Origin: Gemmatimonas aurantiaca
GTDB taxonomy: Bacteria > Gemmatimonadota > Gemmatimonadetes > Gemmatimonadales > Gemmatimonadaceae
DNA: 64,000 bases
Assembly (NCBI RefSeq): GCF_037190085.1
Contig: NZ_JBBCJO010000004.1
Coordinates: forward strand, 186,001 to 250,000
Direction: 5' to 3'
Positions 26,099-35,767 of the stretch are shown here, in pieces (position 1 is the first letter of the stretch; every line of letters starts with the position of its first letter). The translations under genes were made by a program, and so were the position numbers. The notes beneath the pieces were generated by a model that was not told the origin of the DNA, did not search any database, and saw only the letters and a program-made list of their open reading frames with translations.

Positions 26099-27055
26099 TC
26101 AGTCACACCCCGCCACCGCACTCTCCCACAACACGCGCCACACACCACCGGCGCGCGTGAGCACGGCGGCACCCAGCGCCACACCATCGTCGCGGCCGAA
26201 GAGCAGGTGCAGATCACCCGAACGCGCCGTGCGGAACGCCAGCAGCGGTTCGGCCACCACGAGTTCCTCTTCGTGACCGGATGCCCGTTCATGCCAGGCC
26301 ACCTTCCAGCTCTTCGCGTCGGTGGACGGGGCGTTCACGACGATCACCAGACGTTCCTCCTTGGGATCGTCCTCCTGATTCACCCGCCGCACGAGGGTGG
26401 CCACCACGAATCCGCTGTCGAGGCCCGAGGTGCGCCAGGCGCGCAACACCACCAGCGGCAGCGTCCGGAACGTGTGACTGGTGTCGTCGGGCAGTCCGGA
26501 GGCCAGGCGGGTGAGATCGGCGGCCAGCCGCGCGGAATCCCGCGCGGCGAGTCCTTCGATGGAGTCGAGCGGGATGGCCGTCACCCTGCCCGCCATGAAC
26601 GCCGCGGTCCAGGGCGCGCTCACGGTGCCGCCGTCGATGGCCAGACGGGCCACGGGCCAGGCCGTGCATCCCGGTTCGGTCTTCGGTGCGGCTTCGACCG
26701 ACAGCAGCGCCCCGCCGATCCGGCCGCTGCGTGTAAAGAGATCGAGACGACGGTCACCCATGGCCGCGCCGATCCCGACGGTGTCCGCCACGGTGAGTTC
26801 AGTGGCCTCGGGACGAAGCAGGGAACCCGCCACCATGCCGCCGTCGACGGTGGGCAGCACGAGCACGGCACCAGCCGATGGATCCCATCCGCTGTTGATC
26901 AGTTCTTCACGGCGGCTCGCACTGTCGGTGCCACGCGCGGGCACGACCGTCGAATCGCCCCCCGCCGAGGGCTGCGGCCGGTCACAGGCCGAAAAGAACG
27001 AGGAGACCATCAGGAGCAGCGCCGCGGAACACGACGCGCGCCACGTTGAGCGCAT
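26099..27055 (-). CDS. Putative lipoprotein, function unknown
   Basis: About 318 residues from the ATG at 27055. The N-terminal signal MRSTWRASCSAALLLMV leads to SSFFSACDRP, where the Cys is a plausible lipidation site. The rest is a beta-rich secreted domain with no recognised motif: repeated VVLRAWRTSGL, RLVIVVNAP and DLHLLFGRDDG-like strands suggest a beta-propeller or similar fold. It has no obvious operon partners; the MFS gene is divergent. Confidence 0.6.
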   Translation of the reverse strand: MRSTWRASCSAALLLMVSSFFSACDRPQPSAGGDSTVVPARGTDSASRREELINSGWDPSAGAVLVLPTVDGGMVAGSLLRPEATELTVADTVGIGAAMGDRRLDLFTRSGRIGGALLSVEAAPKTEPGCTAWPVARLAIDGGTVSAPWTAAFMAGRVTAIPLDSIEGLAARDSARLAADLTRLASGLPDDTSHTFRTLPLVVLRAWRTSGLDSGFVVATLVRRVNQEDDPKEERLVIVVNAPSTDAKSWKVAWHERASGHEEELVVAEPLLAFRTARSGDLHLLFGRDDGVALGAAVLTRAGGVWRVLWESAVAGCD

Positions 27056-27200
27056 CACGGACTTGATACGGTACCGGTGAAGAGTCTGCGACTGTCGCAC
27101 TGGACAGCCGCCATGCCGATCCTGACAATTCCGGACCGGCGCGTTCGTCTGCCCTCAATCTGCCGCACCGCCCGCGCCCTCGCACCCTCCCGGATCCTTC

Positions 27201-28577
27201 ATGACCGCCGTCTCCTCCACGCCCTCCTCCTCCCGCGGCATTCTGAATGCGCTGGGTCTCCATCGGCGCGAATTGCGCGCCTGGGCGATGTACGACTGGG
27301 CCGTGTCGGCCATGCAGACGGTGATCATGACGGCCGTCTTCCCCATCTACTTCATCTCGGTGGCCGGAGACGGCCGTCCACCGGAAGCGGCCACGCAGGC
27401 GCTGGCCAACGCCAACACCATCGCCGCCGTCGTGATCGCCGTCCTCGGGCCCATCCTCGGCGCCGTGGCCGACTACAAGGCGGCCAAGAAGCCGTTCCTC
27501 ACCGTCTTCATGCTCATCGGTGTGTTCAGCACGCTGGGCATGTACTTCATCCAGCACGGCGATCTGCTGCTCGCGTCCACGCTGTTCATCCTGTCGATGG
27601 CCGGCGCGACCGGCAGCATGACATTCTACGAATCGCTCCTGCCGCACATCGCGAGTGAACAGGAGATCGACCGCGTGTCCACCGCCGCGTACGCCCTGGG
27701 TTACATCGGCGGCGGTGTGCTGCTGGCGGTCAACCTGGCCTGGATCACCAATCCCGGGCTGATCGGACTGCCCACCGGCGACACACTCACGCCCGCGCAG
27801 GCGACACTGCCCGTGCGTCTGGCCTTCGTGTCGGTGGGCATCTGGTGGCTGCTGTTCAGTTTCCCCGTGCTGCGACGGGTGCCCGAACCGGCGCGGGCGC
27901 TCGAAGCCGACGAGGGCACGGGGGCCAATCCGTTCGTCGTCGCGTTCACGCGCCTGGGTGAGACACTGCGTGAGCTGCGTCACTATCGACAGGCGTTTCT
28001 CGCGATGCTGGCGTTCACCATCTACAACGACGGCATCCAGACCATCATCAAGATGGCCACGGCCTATGGCACGGAAATCGGTATCGGACGGTCCGATCTC
28101 ATCACGGCCATCCTCATCGTGCAGTTCGTCGGCATTCCATGTGCCTTCGCGTTCGGATCGCTGGCTGGCAAACTGGGCGCCAAGCGGTCCATCCTGCTCG
28201 GTCTGCTCGTGTACACCGGCATCTGCATCTACGCCTACGGCATCAGCACGGCGCGCGAGTTCTATGTGCTGGCGATTCTGGTCGGCACCGTGCAGGGCGG
28301 CACGCAGGCGCTCAGCCGCTCGCTGTTCGCGAACATGGTGCCGAAGCACAAGAGCGGCGAGTTCTTCGGTTTCTACTCCGTGTTCGAGAAGTTCGGCGGC
28401 ATTCTCGGTCCGCTGGTGTTCAGTCTCGCCATCGGACAGACCGGCAGCAGCCGCAGCGCGATCCTGTGGGTGATCGGCTTCTTCGTGGTGGGCGGAGCGT
28501 TGCTGATGCTCGTGAACACGAAGGAAGGCGAAACGATGGCCCGCGATGCGAACGCGCGCACGCATCGCGCGGCGTAG
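27201..28577 (+). CDS. MFS transporter, UMF1/Atg22-like family
   Basis: 458 residues with about twelve membrane helices. The opening RELRAWAMYDWAVSAMQTVIMTAVFPIYF and the DYKAAKKPFL loop are typical of bacterial UMF1 proteins related to yeast Atg22. The C-terminal half has GTVQGGTQALSRSLFANMVPK, the conserved second-half signature. Substrates of bacterial members are not established. It is followed at 30 bases by an acyltransferase gene on the same strand and is possibly co-transcribed with it. Confidence 0.9.
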   Translation: MTAVSSTPSSSRGILNALGLHRRELRAWAMYDWAVSAMQTVIMTAVFPIYFISVAGDGRPPEAATQALANANTIAAVVIAVLGPILGAVADYKAAKKPFLTVFMLIGVFSTLGMYFIQHGDLLLASTLFILSMAGATGSMTFYESLLPHIASEQEIDRVSTAAYALGYIGGGVLLAVNLAWITNPGLIGLPTGDTLTPAQATLPVRLAFVSVGIWWLLFSFPVLRRVPEPARALEADEGTGANPFVVAFTRLGETLRELRHYRQAFLAMLAFTIYNDGIQTIIKMATAYGTEIGIGRSDLITAILIVQFVGIPCAFAFGSLAGKLGAKRSILLGLLVYTGICIYAYGISTAREFYVLAILVGTVQGGTQALSRSLFANMVPKHKSGEFFGFYSVFEKFGGILGPLVFSLAIGQTGSSRSAILWVIGFFVVGGALLMLVNTKEGETMARDANARTHRAA

Positions 28578-28607
28578 AACCCGCACTCCGCACGGCGCCC
28601 ATACGCG

Positions 28608-30002
28608 ATGCTGTACGCAACACTCAAACCCATCGTCGGTGTCGCGCTGCGTTGGTACTACCGCAGCATCACGGTGATGGGCCTCGAGCGGGTGCCGCAC
28701 CACGGTCCGGTGTTCCTGGCGGTCAATCATCCCAATGCGCTGGTGGACGCCCTGGTGGTGGGATGGTGCATACCGCGTCAGGTGCACTTCACCGCCAAGG
28801 CGACGATCTTCGCCAATCCCGTGGCGGCACGTTTCTTCTCCGCGGTGGGCGTGGTGCCGTTACGCCGGGCTTCGGACGAACACGCCACGCCCGCAACTGG
28901 AGCGTCGTCCGATGCGGGTTCCGGTGAGACCACAGCTCCCGATCCCACCCGCAACGCGGCGGCCTTCGACGCGGTGGCGCGGGCTCTCGCCCACGATGCA
29001 GCCGTCGTGGTGTTTCCCGAGGGGAAGAGCCATGACGATCCCCATCTGGCACCGCTGCGCACGGGACTGGCGCGCATGGCCCTGCATGCGGCTGAGGTGC
29101 ATGGGGTGCGGGGCATCCGGATCGTGCCCATCGGCCTGTTGTTCGAGCACAAGGAAGCGCCACGTTCGCGCATTCTGCTGCAGGTGGGTGAACCGCTCGA
29201 CGTGGACACGTTGCGGGCGTCACAGGTGGGAGTGGCCACCCTCACCGAACTGGTGGCACAACGCCTCCAGGCCGTCACGCTCAACTTCGATTCACCCGAA
29301 GACGCCGACCGTCTGCAGATGGTGGGCAAGACCGTCGCTGCGCTGCTCGAACCTCCATCACCGTTGGGAGACAGCGTCGTGCCCCTCAGTCGCACGCTGG
29401 CGGTGGTGCGTCGTCTCGATCGGGCCGCCGAGGCCTTGCGCGCCCGACAGGATCCGGCGCTCGATGAGCGGGCGGCGGCGTTCGAAGCGCGCGTGCGGGC
29501 CTTCCGCGCCCGTCTCGATGCGCTGCACATCGATGTGCACGATCTCTCCATCGACGCCGGCGCACGCGCGGGGTTGCGGTTTGCCCTGCGGGAAACGCTA
29601 CTCGCGCTGCTGCTGGTTCCCATCGGGCTGTGGGGACGCCTCACCCACGTGATTCCCATTCAGCTCGCGCGACGCCTGGCGGTCCGCGCCGGACAACCCC
29701 GCGACGAACCGGCCATGCGGACGCTGGTGATGGGGCTCGTCCTCGTCCTCCTCGCCTACGCCGTGCAGACCGCCCTCGTGGCCACGCTGGCCGGCGGCTG
29801 GTGGGCGTTGCTCTTCCTGCTCACGCTCATCCCCTCCGCGAGCAGTGATCTCCGCTACGGCGACCGACTGCGCCGCGCACGATGGCGTGCCCGCGCCTAT
29901 CGTCTCTTCCGGCGCGATCCGGCGCTGCAACAACAGTTGCGCGCGGAAGGCGATGCGATCCGGCGGGACGCGGGACTGCTCGAACAGGCGATCGTGAGCT
30001 GA
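28608..30002 (+). CDS. PlsC-like acyltransferase with C-terminal membrane segments
   Basis: 464 residues. The acyltransferase motifs are NHPNALVD (an HX5D variant of motif I), a phosphate-binding block FFSAVGVVPLRR, motif III FPEGKSHDDP and LAPLRTGLARMA. These place it with glycerophosphate/1-acylglycerol-phosphate acyltransferases, which acylate membrane phospholipid precursors. After about residue 325 there are two or more hydrophobic helices (LLALLLVPIGLWGRLTH and TLVMGLVLVLLAYAVQTALV). An insertion of about 35 residues (Ala/Ser/Thr-rich) follows the phosphate-binding block. A hairpin follows immediately after the stop. Confidence 0.85.
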   Translation: MLYATLKPIVGVALRWYYRSITVMGLERVPHHGPVFLAVNHPNALVDALVVGWCIPRQVHFTAKATIFANPVAARFFSAVGVVPLRRASDEHATPATGASSDAGSGETTAPDPTRNAAAFDAVARALAHDAAVVVFPEGKSHDDPHLAPLRTGLARMALHAAEVHGVRGIRIVPIGLLFEHKEAPRSRILLQVGEPLDVDTLRASQVGVATLTELVAQRLQAVTLNFDSPEDADRLQMVGKTVAALLEPPSPLGDSVVPLSRTLAVVRRLDRAAEALRARQDPALDERAAAFEARVRAFRARLDALHIDVHDLSIDAGARAGLRFALRETLLALLLVPIGLWGRLTHVIPIQLARRLAVRAGQPRDEPAMRTLVMGLVLVLLAYAVQTALVATLAGGWWALLFLLTLIPSASSDLRYGDRLRRARWRARAYRLFRRDPALQQQLRAEGDAIRRDAGLLEQAIVS

Positions 30003-30003
30003 T

Positions 30004-30029
30004 GCATCATGTGAAACATCACGTGATGC
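30004..30029 (+). terminator. Hairpin immediately after the acyltransferase stop
   Basis: A 10-bp stem (30004-30013 with 30020-30029, one G-U pair) with loop AAACAT. There is no T tract behind it, so it may be a processing or stability element rather than an intrinsic terminator. Confidence 0.4.
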
Positions 30030-30054
30030 GTGGCGCGAATCGTGGTGCGACCGC

Positions 30055-30087
30055 TCAATCCCCGTTCAATCCCCGTTCAATCCCCGT
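30055..30087. repeat. Three perfect 11-bp tandem repeats
   Basis: TCAATCCCCGT occurs three times head-to-tail (30055-30065, 30066-30076, 30077-30087). The third copy overlaps the stop codon of the minus-strand hypothetical gene. Unit number could vary between strains. Confidence 0.85.
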
Positions 30088-30367
30088 CCACGAGGAATTT
30101 CGCGATCGCGTGTGCCGTCACGTCCACGATCAACCGTGGATCGTGAGGCGGATAGACGGGGCCGCCCAGGTCCCAGTGCCACGCATCACGACGGAGAGTC
30201 GTGCGCGGGTCCTTGAGGGGTTTGAACTGCAGGCGGTCGAGTGCGAGTCCCACGTCCTGGCCGAACGATTCGAGCTTCACACGATCGACGCTGACCAGAT
30301 GCACCAGGGGTTTGTCGAACCAGATGTGCCGGTGCAGCCAGAGCCCACCGTTCATGGCGTGGATCAT
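30077..30367 (-). CDS. Hypothetical protein; probable 5' part blocked by an in-frame TGA
   Basis: The 96 residues from ATG 30367 include WLHRHIWFDKPLVHLVSVDR and AWHWDLGGPVYPPHDPRLIV, which look like a genuine soluble domain. The frame, however, stays open upstream to 30496 with protein-like sequence (PDGPISDHLPDIVRD...ELVFHYGCREF) but offers no ATG, GTG or TTG. An in-frame ATG at 30514, overlapping the pilin stop as TGATG, would be the expected coupled start, but codon 6 after it is TGA (30499-30497). So either this ATG is a relic and the gene is broken, or translation starts elsewhere. Confidence 0.5.
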   Translation of the reverse strand: MIHAMNGGLWLHRHIWFDKPLVHLVSVDRVKLESFGQDVGLALDRLQFKPLKDPRTTLRRDAWHWDLGGPVYPPHDPRLIVDVTAHAIAKFLVDGD

Positions 30368-30513
30368 GCCGTCACGACGCTTCGTGAACTCCCGACACCC
30401 ATAGTGAAAGACCAGTTCCCGCAGACGTTCGATACGTCGGCGGGAGTCGGGGTCACGGACGATGTCGGGGAGGTGGTCGGAAATCGGGCCGTCCGGTCAG
30501 ACGAGATCACGCA

Positions 30514-30903
30514 TCACTGACACTCGATCACACCTTCCTGGGTGGCAGGCGAGACCGGGGTCACATCTCCGTAATATACCGCGCACGTGAGGGGCTGGGC
30601 CGACGGATGCGTGGCCGTGGCCGACCATCCGCGCCCGTTCGCTTCCGCGATCGCAATGTTCACCCCGCGGGAACTTGCGAATCCCGCGGATCCCACGGCA
30701 TTGGCATAGGTCTCGTGATAGTAGAAATAGCTCTCCTGCATCGACGTCAGATTCTTGAGATCGCTCTTGATCGACGTCGCGTACGCCTTCGCCTTCGTAT
30801 CCTGGAATTTCGGAATCGCGATCGCGGCGAGAATGCCGATGATCACGACCACGATGAGCAGTTCGATGAGCGTGAAGCCGGTGCGGATGCGATGCGTTGC
30901 CAT
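30514..30903 (-). CDS. Type IV pilin (GspG/PilA-like)
   Basis: 129 residues. The N-terminus MATHRIRTGFTLIELLIVVV has the prepilin peptidase site G|FTLIE followed by the hydrophobic spine helix. The globular part has two cysteines (LTCAVYYG and the C-terminal IECQ) that could form the disulfide loop of type IVa pilins. At 129 residues it is of usual length. GGAG is found 10-14 bases before the ATG at 30903, which decides this start over a longer upstream frame. No assembly genes (pilBCDMNOPQ) are in the window, so it is an orphan pilin locus here. Confidence 0.93.
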   Translation of the reverse strand: MATHRIRTGFTLIELLIVVVIIGILAAIAIPKFQDTKAKAYATSIKSDLKNLTSMQESYFYYHETYANAVGSAGFASSRGVNIAIAEANGRGWSATATHPSAQPLTCAVYYGDVTPVSPATQEGVIECQ

Positions 30904-31165
30904 GCGTAGGTTCTCCGCGGTGGAGCGGCTGCACGGCAGCGCTGTTGCAGCGCCATGGCAGCCAGGCGGACGTGAGTGGGAGGAGACCGTCGTTGGCGTC
31001 TCCACTCCCCCTCATGGCAACGTTGGTGCCTCCGGTGCGGAACCAGTCAAGTCATTGTCAATCAACACGTTAAAGAACACCACGGATGACCCGCGCAATT
31101 TGCCGGTCTCGCACCTCCCGCAGAATGCTGCAAAGTGCAAGACCGGTTGATGCCGCCCGATGCCC

Positions 31166-34126
31166 TCAGGCCTTGGCCGTGACCCAGTCGGTGCCGAGTC
31201 CCATTTCGACCAGCAGCGGGACGTCCAGCTGGGCGGCGCCTTCCATCTCCCGTTTCACCAGCGCCGACAGTGCATCGGATTCCTCCGGCGGCAGTTCGAA
31301 CACCAGTTCGTCGTGCACCTGCAGCAGCATGCGGGACGCCATGCGCTCGCGCTGCAGCGCCTCGTGCACATTGATCATGGCGATCTTGATGAGATCGGCG
31401 GCCGAGCCCTGAATGGGCGCGTTCTGGGCCACCCGTTCACCGAAGGCGCGGATATTGAAGTTCCGCTCCTTGAGTTCGGGGATGTAGCGGCGACGCTTGA
31501 ACAGCGTTTCCACATACCCTCTGGCGCGCGCGTCGATCACACACTGATCGAGGAACGTGCGCACTCCGGCGAAGCGTTCGAAATACGTTTCGATGAACGC
31601 CTTGGCTTCGGCGTGCGTGATGCGCAGCTGTCGGGACAAGGCATGTGCGCCCTGACCGTAGATCGTCGCGAAGTTGATCGTCTTCGCGCGAGCGCGCATC
31701 TCACCCGTCACCTCGTCGAGCGGCACGCCGAAGATGATCGCCGCCGTCTGTCGATGGATGTCCCCGCCGGCTCTGAACGCGCTCACGAACGCCGGATCGG
31801 CCGAGAGATGCGCGAGCACCCGCAACTCGATCTGCGAATAGTCGGCGCTGAGCAGACGCCATCCTTCGCGCGGCACAAAACCGCGACGGATGTCCCGCCC
31901 CAGTTCACGCCGGATGGGAATGTTCTGCAGGTTCGGATCGTGACTCGACAGACGCCCCGTGGCCGATACCGTCTGGCTGTACGACGTGTGCAGCCGATGA
32001 TCGCGCGGATTCACCAGTCGCGGCAGGGCGTCGATGTACGTGCCCTCGAGCTTGAAGATCTCACGGTATTCCATGAGCAGCGTCGGCAGCACGTGCCCTT
32101 CCTCGGCGAGCTCCTGCAACACACTCGCGTCGGTGCTCGGACCGGTGGCCGTCTTTTTCTTGACCGGCAGCCCGAGCTTCTCGAAGAGGATCGACCGCAG
32201 CTTCGGATTGGAGTTGATGTTGAACTCCTCTCCCGCCTCGGCGTAGATGGCCTGCTCCACCCGGCCCCGTTCGGCAGCGAAGCGCGCCTTGAGTGACGCG
32301 AACCAGTCGAGATCGATCGCGATGCCCTCCCACTCCATGTCGGCCAGGACCGAAATGAGGGGGACTTCGATTTCCCGATACAACGACAGCAGCGCGTGAT
32401 CGGCCAGCAAAGGTTCGAACTTCGTCCGCAGACGCATCGTGACATCCACGTCTTCGCAGGAATAGTCCCGGGCCGTGTCCACCGGTGCGACATCGAACGG
32501 CAACTGCGTCTTGCCCTTGCCCACGAGCTGATCGTACGCCGTCATCGTGTGGCCGAGCTGTTCGAGCGCGAGCAGATCGAGGCCATGCGAACGACGGCCC
32601 GGATCGAGCACGTAACTCGCCAGCATCGTATCGAACTCGAGACCGGCGACCCGCACGCCGCTGCCCCGCAACACGAGCAGATCGTACTTGGCGTTCTGCG
32701 CGATCTTCTTCACCGTGGCGTCTTCGAGCATGGCGCGCAACGGAGCGCAGGCCTCGCTGTCGAACGGCGGGACATTCACCGGCTCGGGCGCGCCCGCATT
32801 GATGCGGCGTCCCACGATACCGGTTTCCCCGGCGAGCAGGGCGAGGTTGCCGCTGCCATCGTCGCGGCGATGGGCGAACGGCAGATAGTACGCCTCGCCG
32901 GGCGCCACCGCGATGGACAGTCCCACCAGACGGGAACGCAGCGCATCCACGGCAAACGGTGCGTCGGGATCGATCGCGGTTTCGGTGTCGATGGCGATGT
33001 ACGGCACTTCGCGCACGCGTGTCATCAACGCCTGCAGCGCATCGACCGTGTCGACCGTCGTGTATCGCGCGTCGGCCAGCACCGACACGCCACTCTCGCC
33101 AACGACGACCGCGGGCGGTGTGGGACGTCCGGGGATGGTGGGCGCGGGCGTGGTGATCACCATACCCACCGCCTCCGACCAGGCGCGCTGTTCGCCGGCC
33201 GGCGCCGGCGCTCCGCCCAGGTCCTTGAGCAGCGACGTGAATTCCAGCTCCAGATAGAGCATGCGCAACGCATCCACATCGGGTGCGTTCACCGTCAGCT
33301 TCTCGGGCTCGAATGCGATGGGCACATCGCAGTGGATCGTCACCAGCTGCTTGGAAAGCCGCGCGGAATCGGCGTACTGCAACAGGGCTTCCCGCGGACG
33401 CTTCTTGGTGATGTGCTCCACGTTGGCGAGGATGTTCTCGAGCGGGCCGTATTGCCCGATGAGTTCCTGCGCGCCCTTCTCACCGATGCCCTTCACACCG
33501 GGCACGTTGTCGGAGGTATCGCCGACGATGGCGAGATAGTCGATCACCCGGTCCGGCGGCACACCGAGCCGGTCGCTGCCATTCTCCACGCTCACCCAGC
33601 TTTCATCCACGCTCGCCGGACCGCCACGTCCGGGGTTGAGCAACCAGACCCCGGGCCGCACGAGCTGCTGGAAGTCCTTGTCTCCCGACACGACGACCAC
33701 GTTGTAGCCGGCCTCCACCCCACGCGCGGCCATGGTCCCGATCACGTCGTCGGCTTCGAACCCCTGCGCCGTGAGCACGGGAATGTCGTACGCTGCGAGC
33801 AGTTGCAGCACACGCTGCAGTCCCTGGTCAAAATCGGCCTGCAGCTCGTCGGTGAGCTTTTCGCGGGTGGCCTTGTATTCGGGATACAGATCGTCGCGGA
33901 ACGTGGCGCCCGAATCGTGCACCCAGCCGAGCAATTCCGGCTTGTGCGTATTGAGCAGACGCTTGAGAAAGCTCGCGATGCCCCAGGCAATGGACGTGTT
34001 CTCGCCACGACTCGTGGCGAGCGGGCGCTGCAGCAACGCGAAGAACGCGCGATAAATGAGTGCGTAGCCGTCGACCAGAAAGAGGCGCGGCGCCGTGGGG
34101 CGGGTGACGTCAGCCATGGACGCCAC
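31166..34126 (-). CDS. polA: DNA polymerase I
   Basis: 986 residues. The N-terminal 5'-3' exonuclease/flap domain has RLFLVDGYALIYRAFFAL, GFEADDVIGT and VVSGDKDFQQL. The middle 3'-5' exonuclease domain opens with YIAIDTETAIDPDAPF, keeping the DxE motif, so proofreading is likely intact. The polymerase domain has DYSQIELRVLAHLS (motif A), the fingers helix RARAKTINFATIYGQG (motif B) and VHDELVFE (motif C). PolA completes Okazaki fragments and repairs gaps. The ATG at 34117 is an alternative start three codons in. It is divergent from none of its neighbours: GWxTD follows upstream on the same strand. Confidence 0.97.
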   Translation of the reverse strand: MASMADVTRPTAPRLFLVDGYALIYRAFFALLQRPLATSRGENTSIAWGIASFLKRLLNTHKPELLGWVHDSGATFRDDLYPEYKATREKLTDELQADFDQGLQRVLQLLAAYDIPVLTAQGFEADDVIGTMAARGVEAGYNVVVVSGDKDFQQLVRPGVWLLNPGRGGPASVDESWVSVENGSDRLGVPPDRVIDYLAIVGDTSDNVPGVKGIGEKGAQELIGQYGPLENILANVEHITKKRPREALLQYADSARLSKQLVTIHCDVPIAFEPEKLTVNAPDVDALRMLYLELEFTSLLKDLGGAPAPAGEQRAWSEAVGMVITTPAPTIPGRPTPPAVVVGESGVSVLADARYTTVDTVDALQALMTRVREVPYIAIDTETAIDPDAPFAVDALRSRLVGLSIAVAPGEAYYLPFAHRRDDGSGNLALLAGETGIVGRRINAGAPEPVNVPPFDSEACAPLRAMLEDATVKKIAQNAKYDLLVLRGSGVRVAGLEFDTMLASYVLDPGRRSHGLDLLALEQLGHTMTAYDQLVGKGKTQLPFDVAPVDTARDYSCEDVDVTMRLRTKFEPLLADHALLSLYREIEVPLISVLADMEWEGIAIDLDWFASLKARFAAERGRVEQAIYAEAGEEFNINSNPKLRSILFEKLGLPVKKKTATGPSTDASVLQELAEEGHVLPTLLMEYREIFKLEGTYIDALPRLVNPRDHRLHTSYSQTVSATGRLSSHDPNLQNIPIRRELGRDIRRGFVPREGWRLLSADYSQIELRVLAHLSADPAFVSAFRAGGDIHRQTAAIIFGVPLDEVTGEMRARAKTINFATIYGQGAHALSRQLRITHAEAKAFIETYFERFAGVRTFLDQCVIDARARGYVETLFKRRRYIPELKERNFNIRAFGERVAQNAPIQGSAADLIKIAMINVHEALQRERMASRMLLQVHDELVFELPPEESDALSALVKREMEGAAQLDVPLLVEMGLGTDWVTAKA

Positions 34127-34182
34127 CCCCGCGGCTCATGTCGACTGCGATCCCGCCGGTCGTGTCCGCACTGCCGGCGGCC

Positions 34183-35622
34183 TCACTGGTCGCGCTGTGC
34201 CATCTTGCGACGGATCGCGTTGTCGAGATCCGCGCGGCCCTGCGAGTTGAGGCGCCAGCGGCCGAAGCCGGTCTGGTCGACAAAAACCAGCTGCAGGCGC
34301 AGCTCCCGATATTCCCAGATCTGCTGGCGGACGCGCGCATTCGGATCGATGAGGCCGGTGTCCACGATGTTGTCGGGATCGCCGAGCGCCACGAAGGCGA
34401 TGCCGCGATCCGACTGCCAGCCAAGTTGCGCATCGTCACGGAAACGCACGTTGGCGGTACGAATGCGTGCAAAGTAATCGCGCAGCCCCTCGTGTTCAGC
34501 CGTGCCGGGAACGGGGTCCGTCTCCCGGAGGAAGGTGGCCCATGCCTCGGCCCGCTGCGCGGGCGACGCGTCGCGGAGCGGCTTCAGCCGCTCGCCGGTG
34601 GTGAAATACCGCAGATAAGAGAGCATCTCGTCGAACGTCGCGATCGGCAGATCGTCGCCGAGACTGACCAGCACCCGGGTGCGCACGGTATCCGCCGACC
34701 CCGGAATGGCCACCTGCACCGTGTTCAAACCGATGCCCATCCGCGCGACGGGCACGGTGATGGTGGTACTGCGCGAGCCGCCACGTTCCGGCAGGTCGAA
34801 CGCATTGCTCCAGGAGACGAGATCCCCTTCACCCACCACACGGACATCGATCCTGGGCGGCGCGGCGGCCCCGACCGCATCGATGTAGAGCGGCAGGACC
34901 GAGTCCTGACCGAAGATCACCGTGGACCGGGGACGCGCGAGCAGCCGCGGAAGCGAATCGAGGCTCTGACGCGGGATCGCTTCGTACACCGCCACGGGCG
35001 AACTCAGACTGCCGGGTCTCACCGGTGGCACGTCGAGCGTCACATCCTCGGCGGCGTTGCGCAAACCGTTTTCGTCGCGGATGGCCACGGTCATGGAGTA
35101 ACGTCCCGGGGCAAGACGCAGGAACTGCTGCCAGATGATGCTTTCGTCGGTGCGGGACGTCTCGCGGAACGTGGGAACGCGCACCGTTTCATTGACTTCG
35201 ATGGTGCGTACCACGGTGGGCCCACGTCGCAATTCGACCCGCGCCGTATAGTTCGCGACATACCGCTCTCCTTCGCGGCCGAACCCCAGCGCACGCGACG
35301 GCATCGACAGCGCCAGCAGGACCAGCGTGGTGTCCGCTGCGGGAGCGGGCATGAATGAGACCGATGCCACGAACGGCAACGTCGGTGCACCGGCAATCAG
35401 TCCCATGCCGCGATAGAGACGCTGCATGTCACCCAGCGTTGCGGCCGATGCGCCACCGCCCCCGGGCGTACGGCCGGGCGCGCCATCGGGTGTGCCGGCC
35501 GGATCGAGACCGGTAGGACGGGGTTTCGCGCAGGCACTCAGCAGCAGCGACTGCAGCACCAGGGCCCCGATGGTCACGAACGGGGCGATGCGGGAACGGA
35601 TGGATGAGGAATGAGGTGTCAC
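34183..35622 (-). CDS. GWxTD-domain lipoprotein
   Basis: 479 residues from GTG 35622. A signal peptide leads to the lipobox LLSAC. The C-terminal half has LGWQSDRGIAFVALGDPDN, the GWxTD signature (here GWQSD), common in Acidobacteriota and Gemmatimonadota exported proteins of unknown function. The N-terminal part is beta-rich. The GTG is preferred over ATG 35631 because TAGAAT (complement of 35630-35635) ends 7 nt before GTG but overlaps the ATG, so a message starting there could only use the GTG. It is divergent from the Ser/Thr kinase, 145 bases apart. Confidence 0.85.
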   Translation of the reverse strand: MTPHSSSIRSRIAPFVTIGALVLQSLLLSACAKPRPTGLDPAGTPDGAPGRTPGGGGASAATLGDMQRLYRGMGLIAGAPTLPFVASVSFMPAPAADTTLVLLALSMPSRALGFGREGERYVANYTARVELRRGPTVVRTIEVNETVRVPTFRETSRTDESIIWQQFLRLAPGRYSMTVAIRDENGLRNAAEDVTLDVPPVRPGSLSSPVAVYEAIPRQSLDSLPRLLARPRSTVIFGQDSVLPLYIDAVGAAAPPRIDVRVVGEGDLVSWSNAFDLPERGGSRSTTITVPVARMGIGLNTVQVAIPGSADTVRTRVLVSLGDDLPIATFDEMLSYLRYFTTGERLKPLRDASPAQRAEAWATFLRETDPVPGTAEHEGLRDYFARIRTANVRFRDDAQLGWQSDRGIAFVALGDPDNIVDTGLIDPNARVRQQIWEYRELRLQLVFVDQTGFGRWRLNSQGRADLDNAIRRKMAQRDQ

Positions 35623-35732
35623 AAAGTGCATTCTACCATCCCTGTGTATCGAAGGTGCCGCAGGATATGTCGAGCAGGATGAACCCAGGCTGCACCGATG
35701 GATGTGCCGACGGATGTACCGGATATTTCAAC

Positions 35733-35761
35733 TTGCTGCCATCGGAGGTCGGCGTTACGTT
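35733..35761 (+). promoter_or_regulatory. Promoter of the Ser/Thr kinase gene
   Basis: -35 TTGCTG (35733-35738), 17-bp spacer, -10 TACGTT (35756-35761), and the GTG start 6 nt later. Spacing is ideal for a leaderless transcript. Confidence 0.5.
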
Positions 35762-35767
35762 CGCCCC

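Noticed and set aside
31060..31140. Possible sigma-54 promoter upstream of the pilin gene
   Set aside because: No TGGCAC-N5-TTGCA arrangement with correct spacing could be found on the minus strand.
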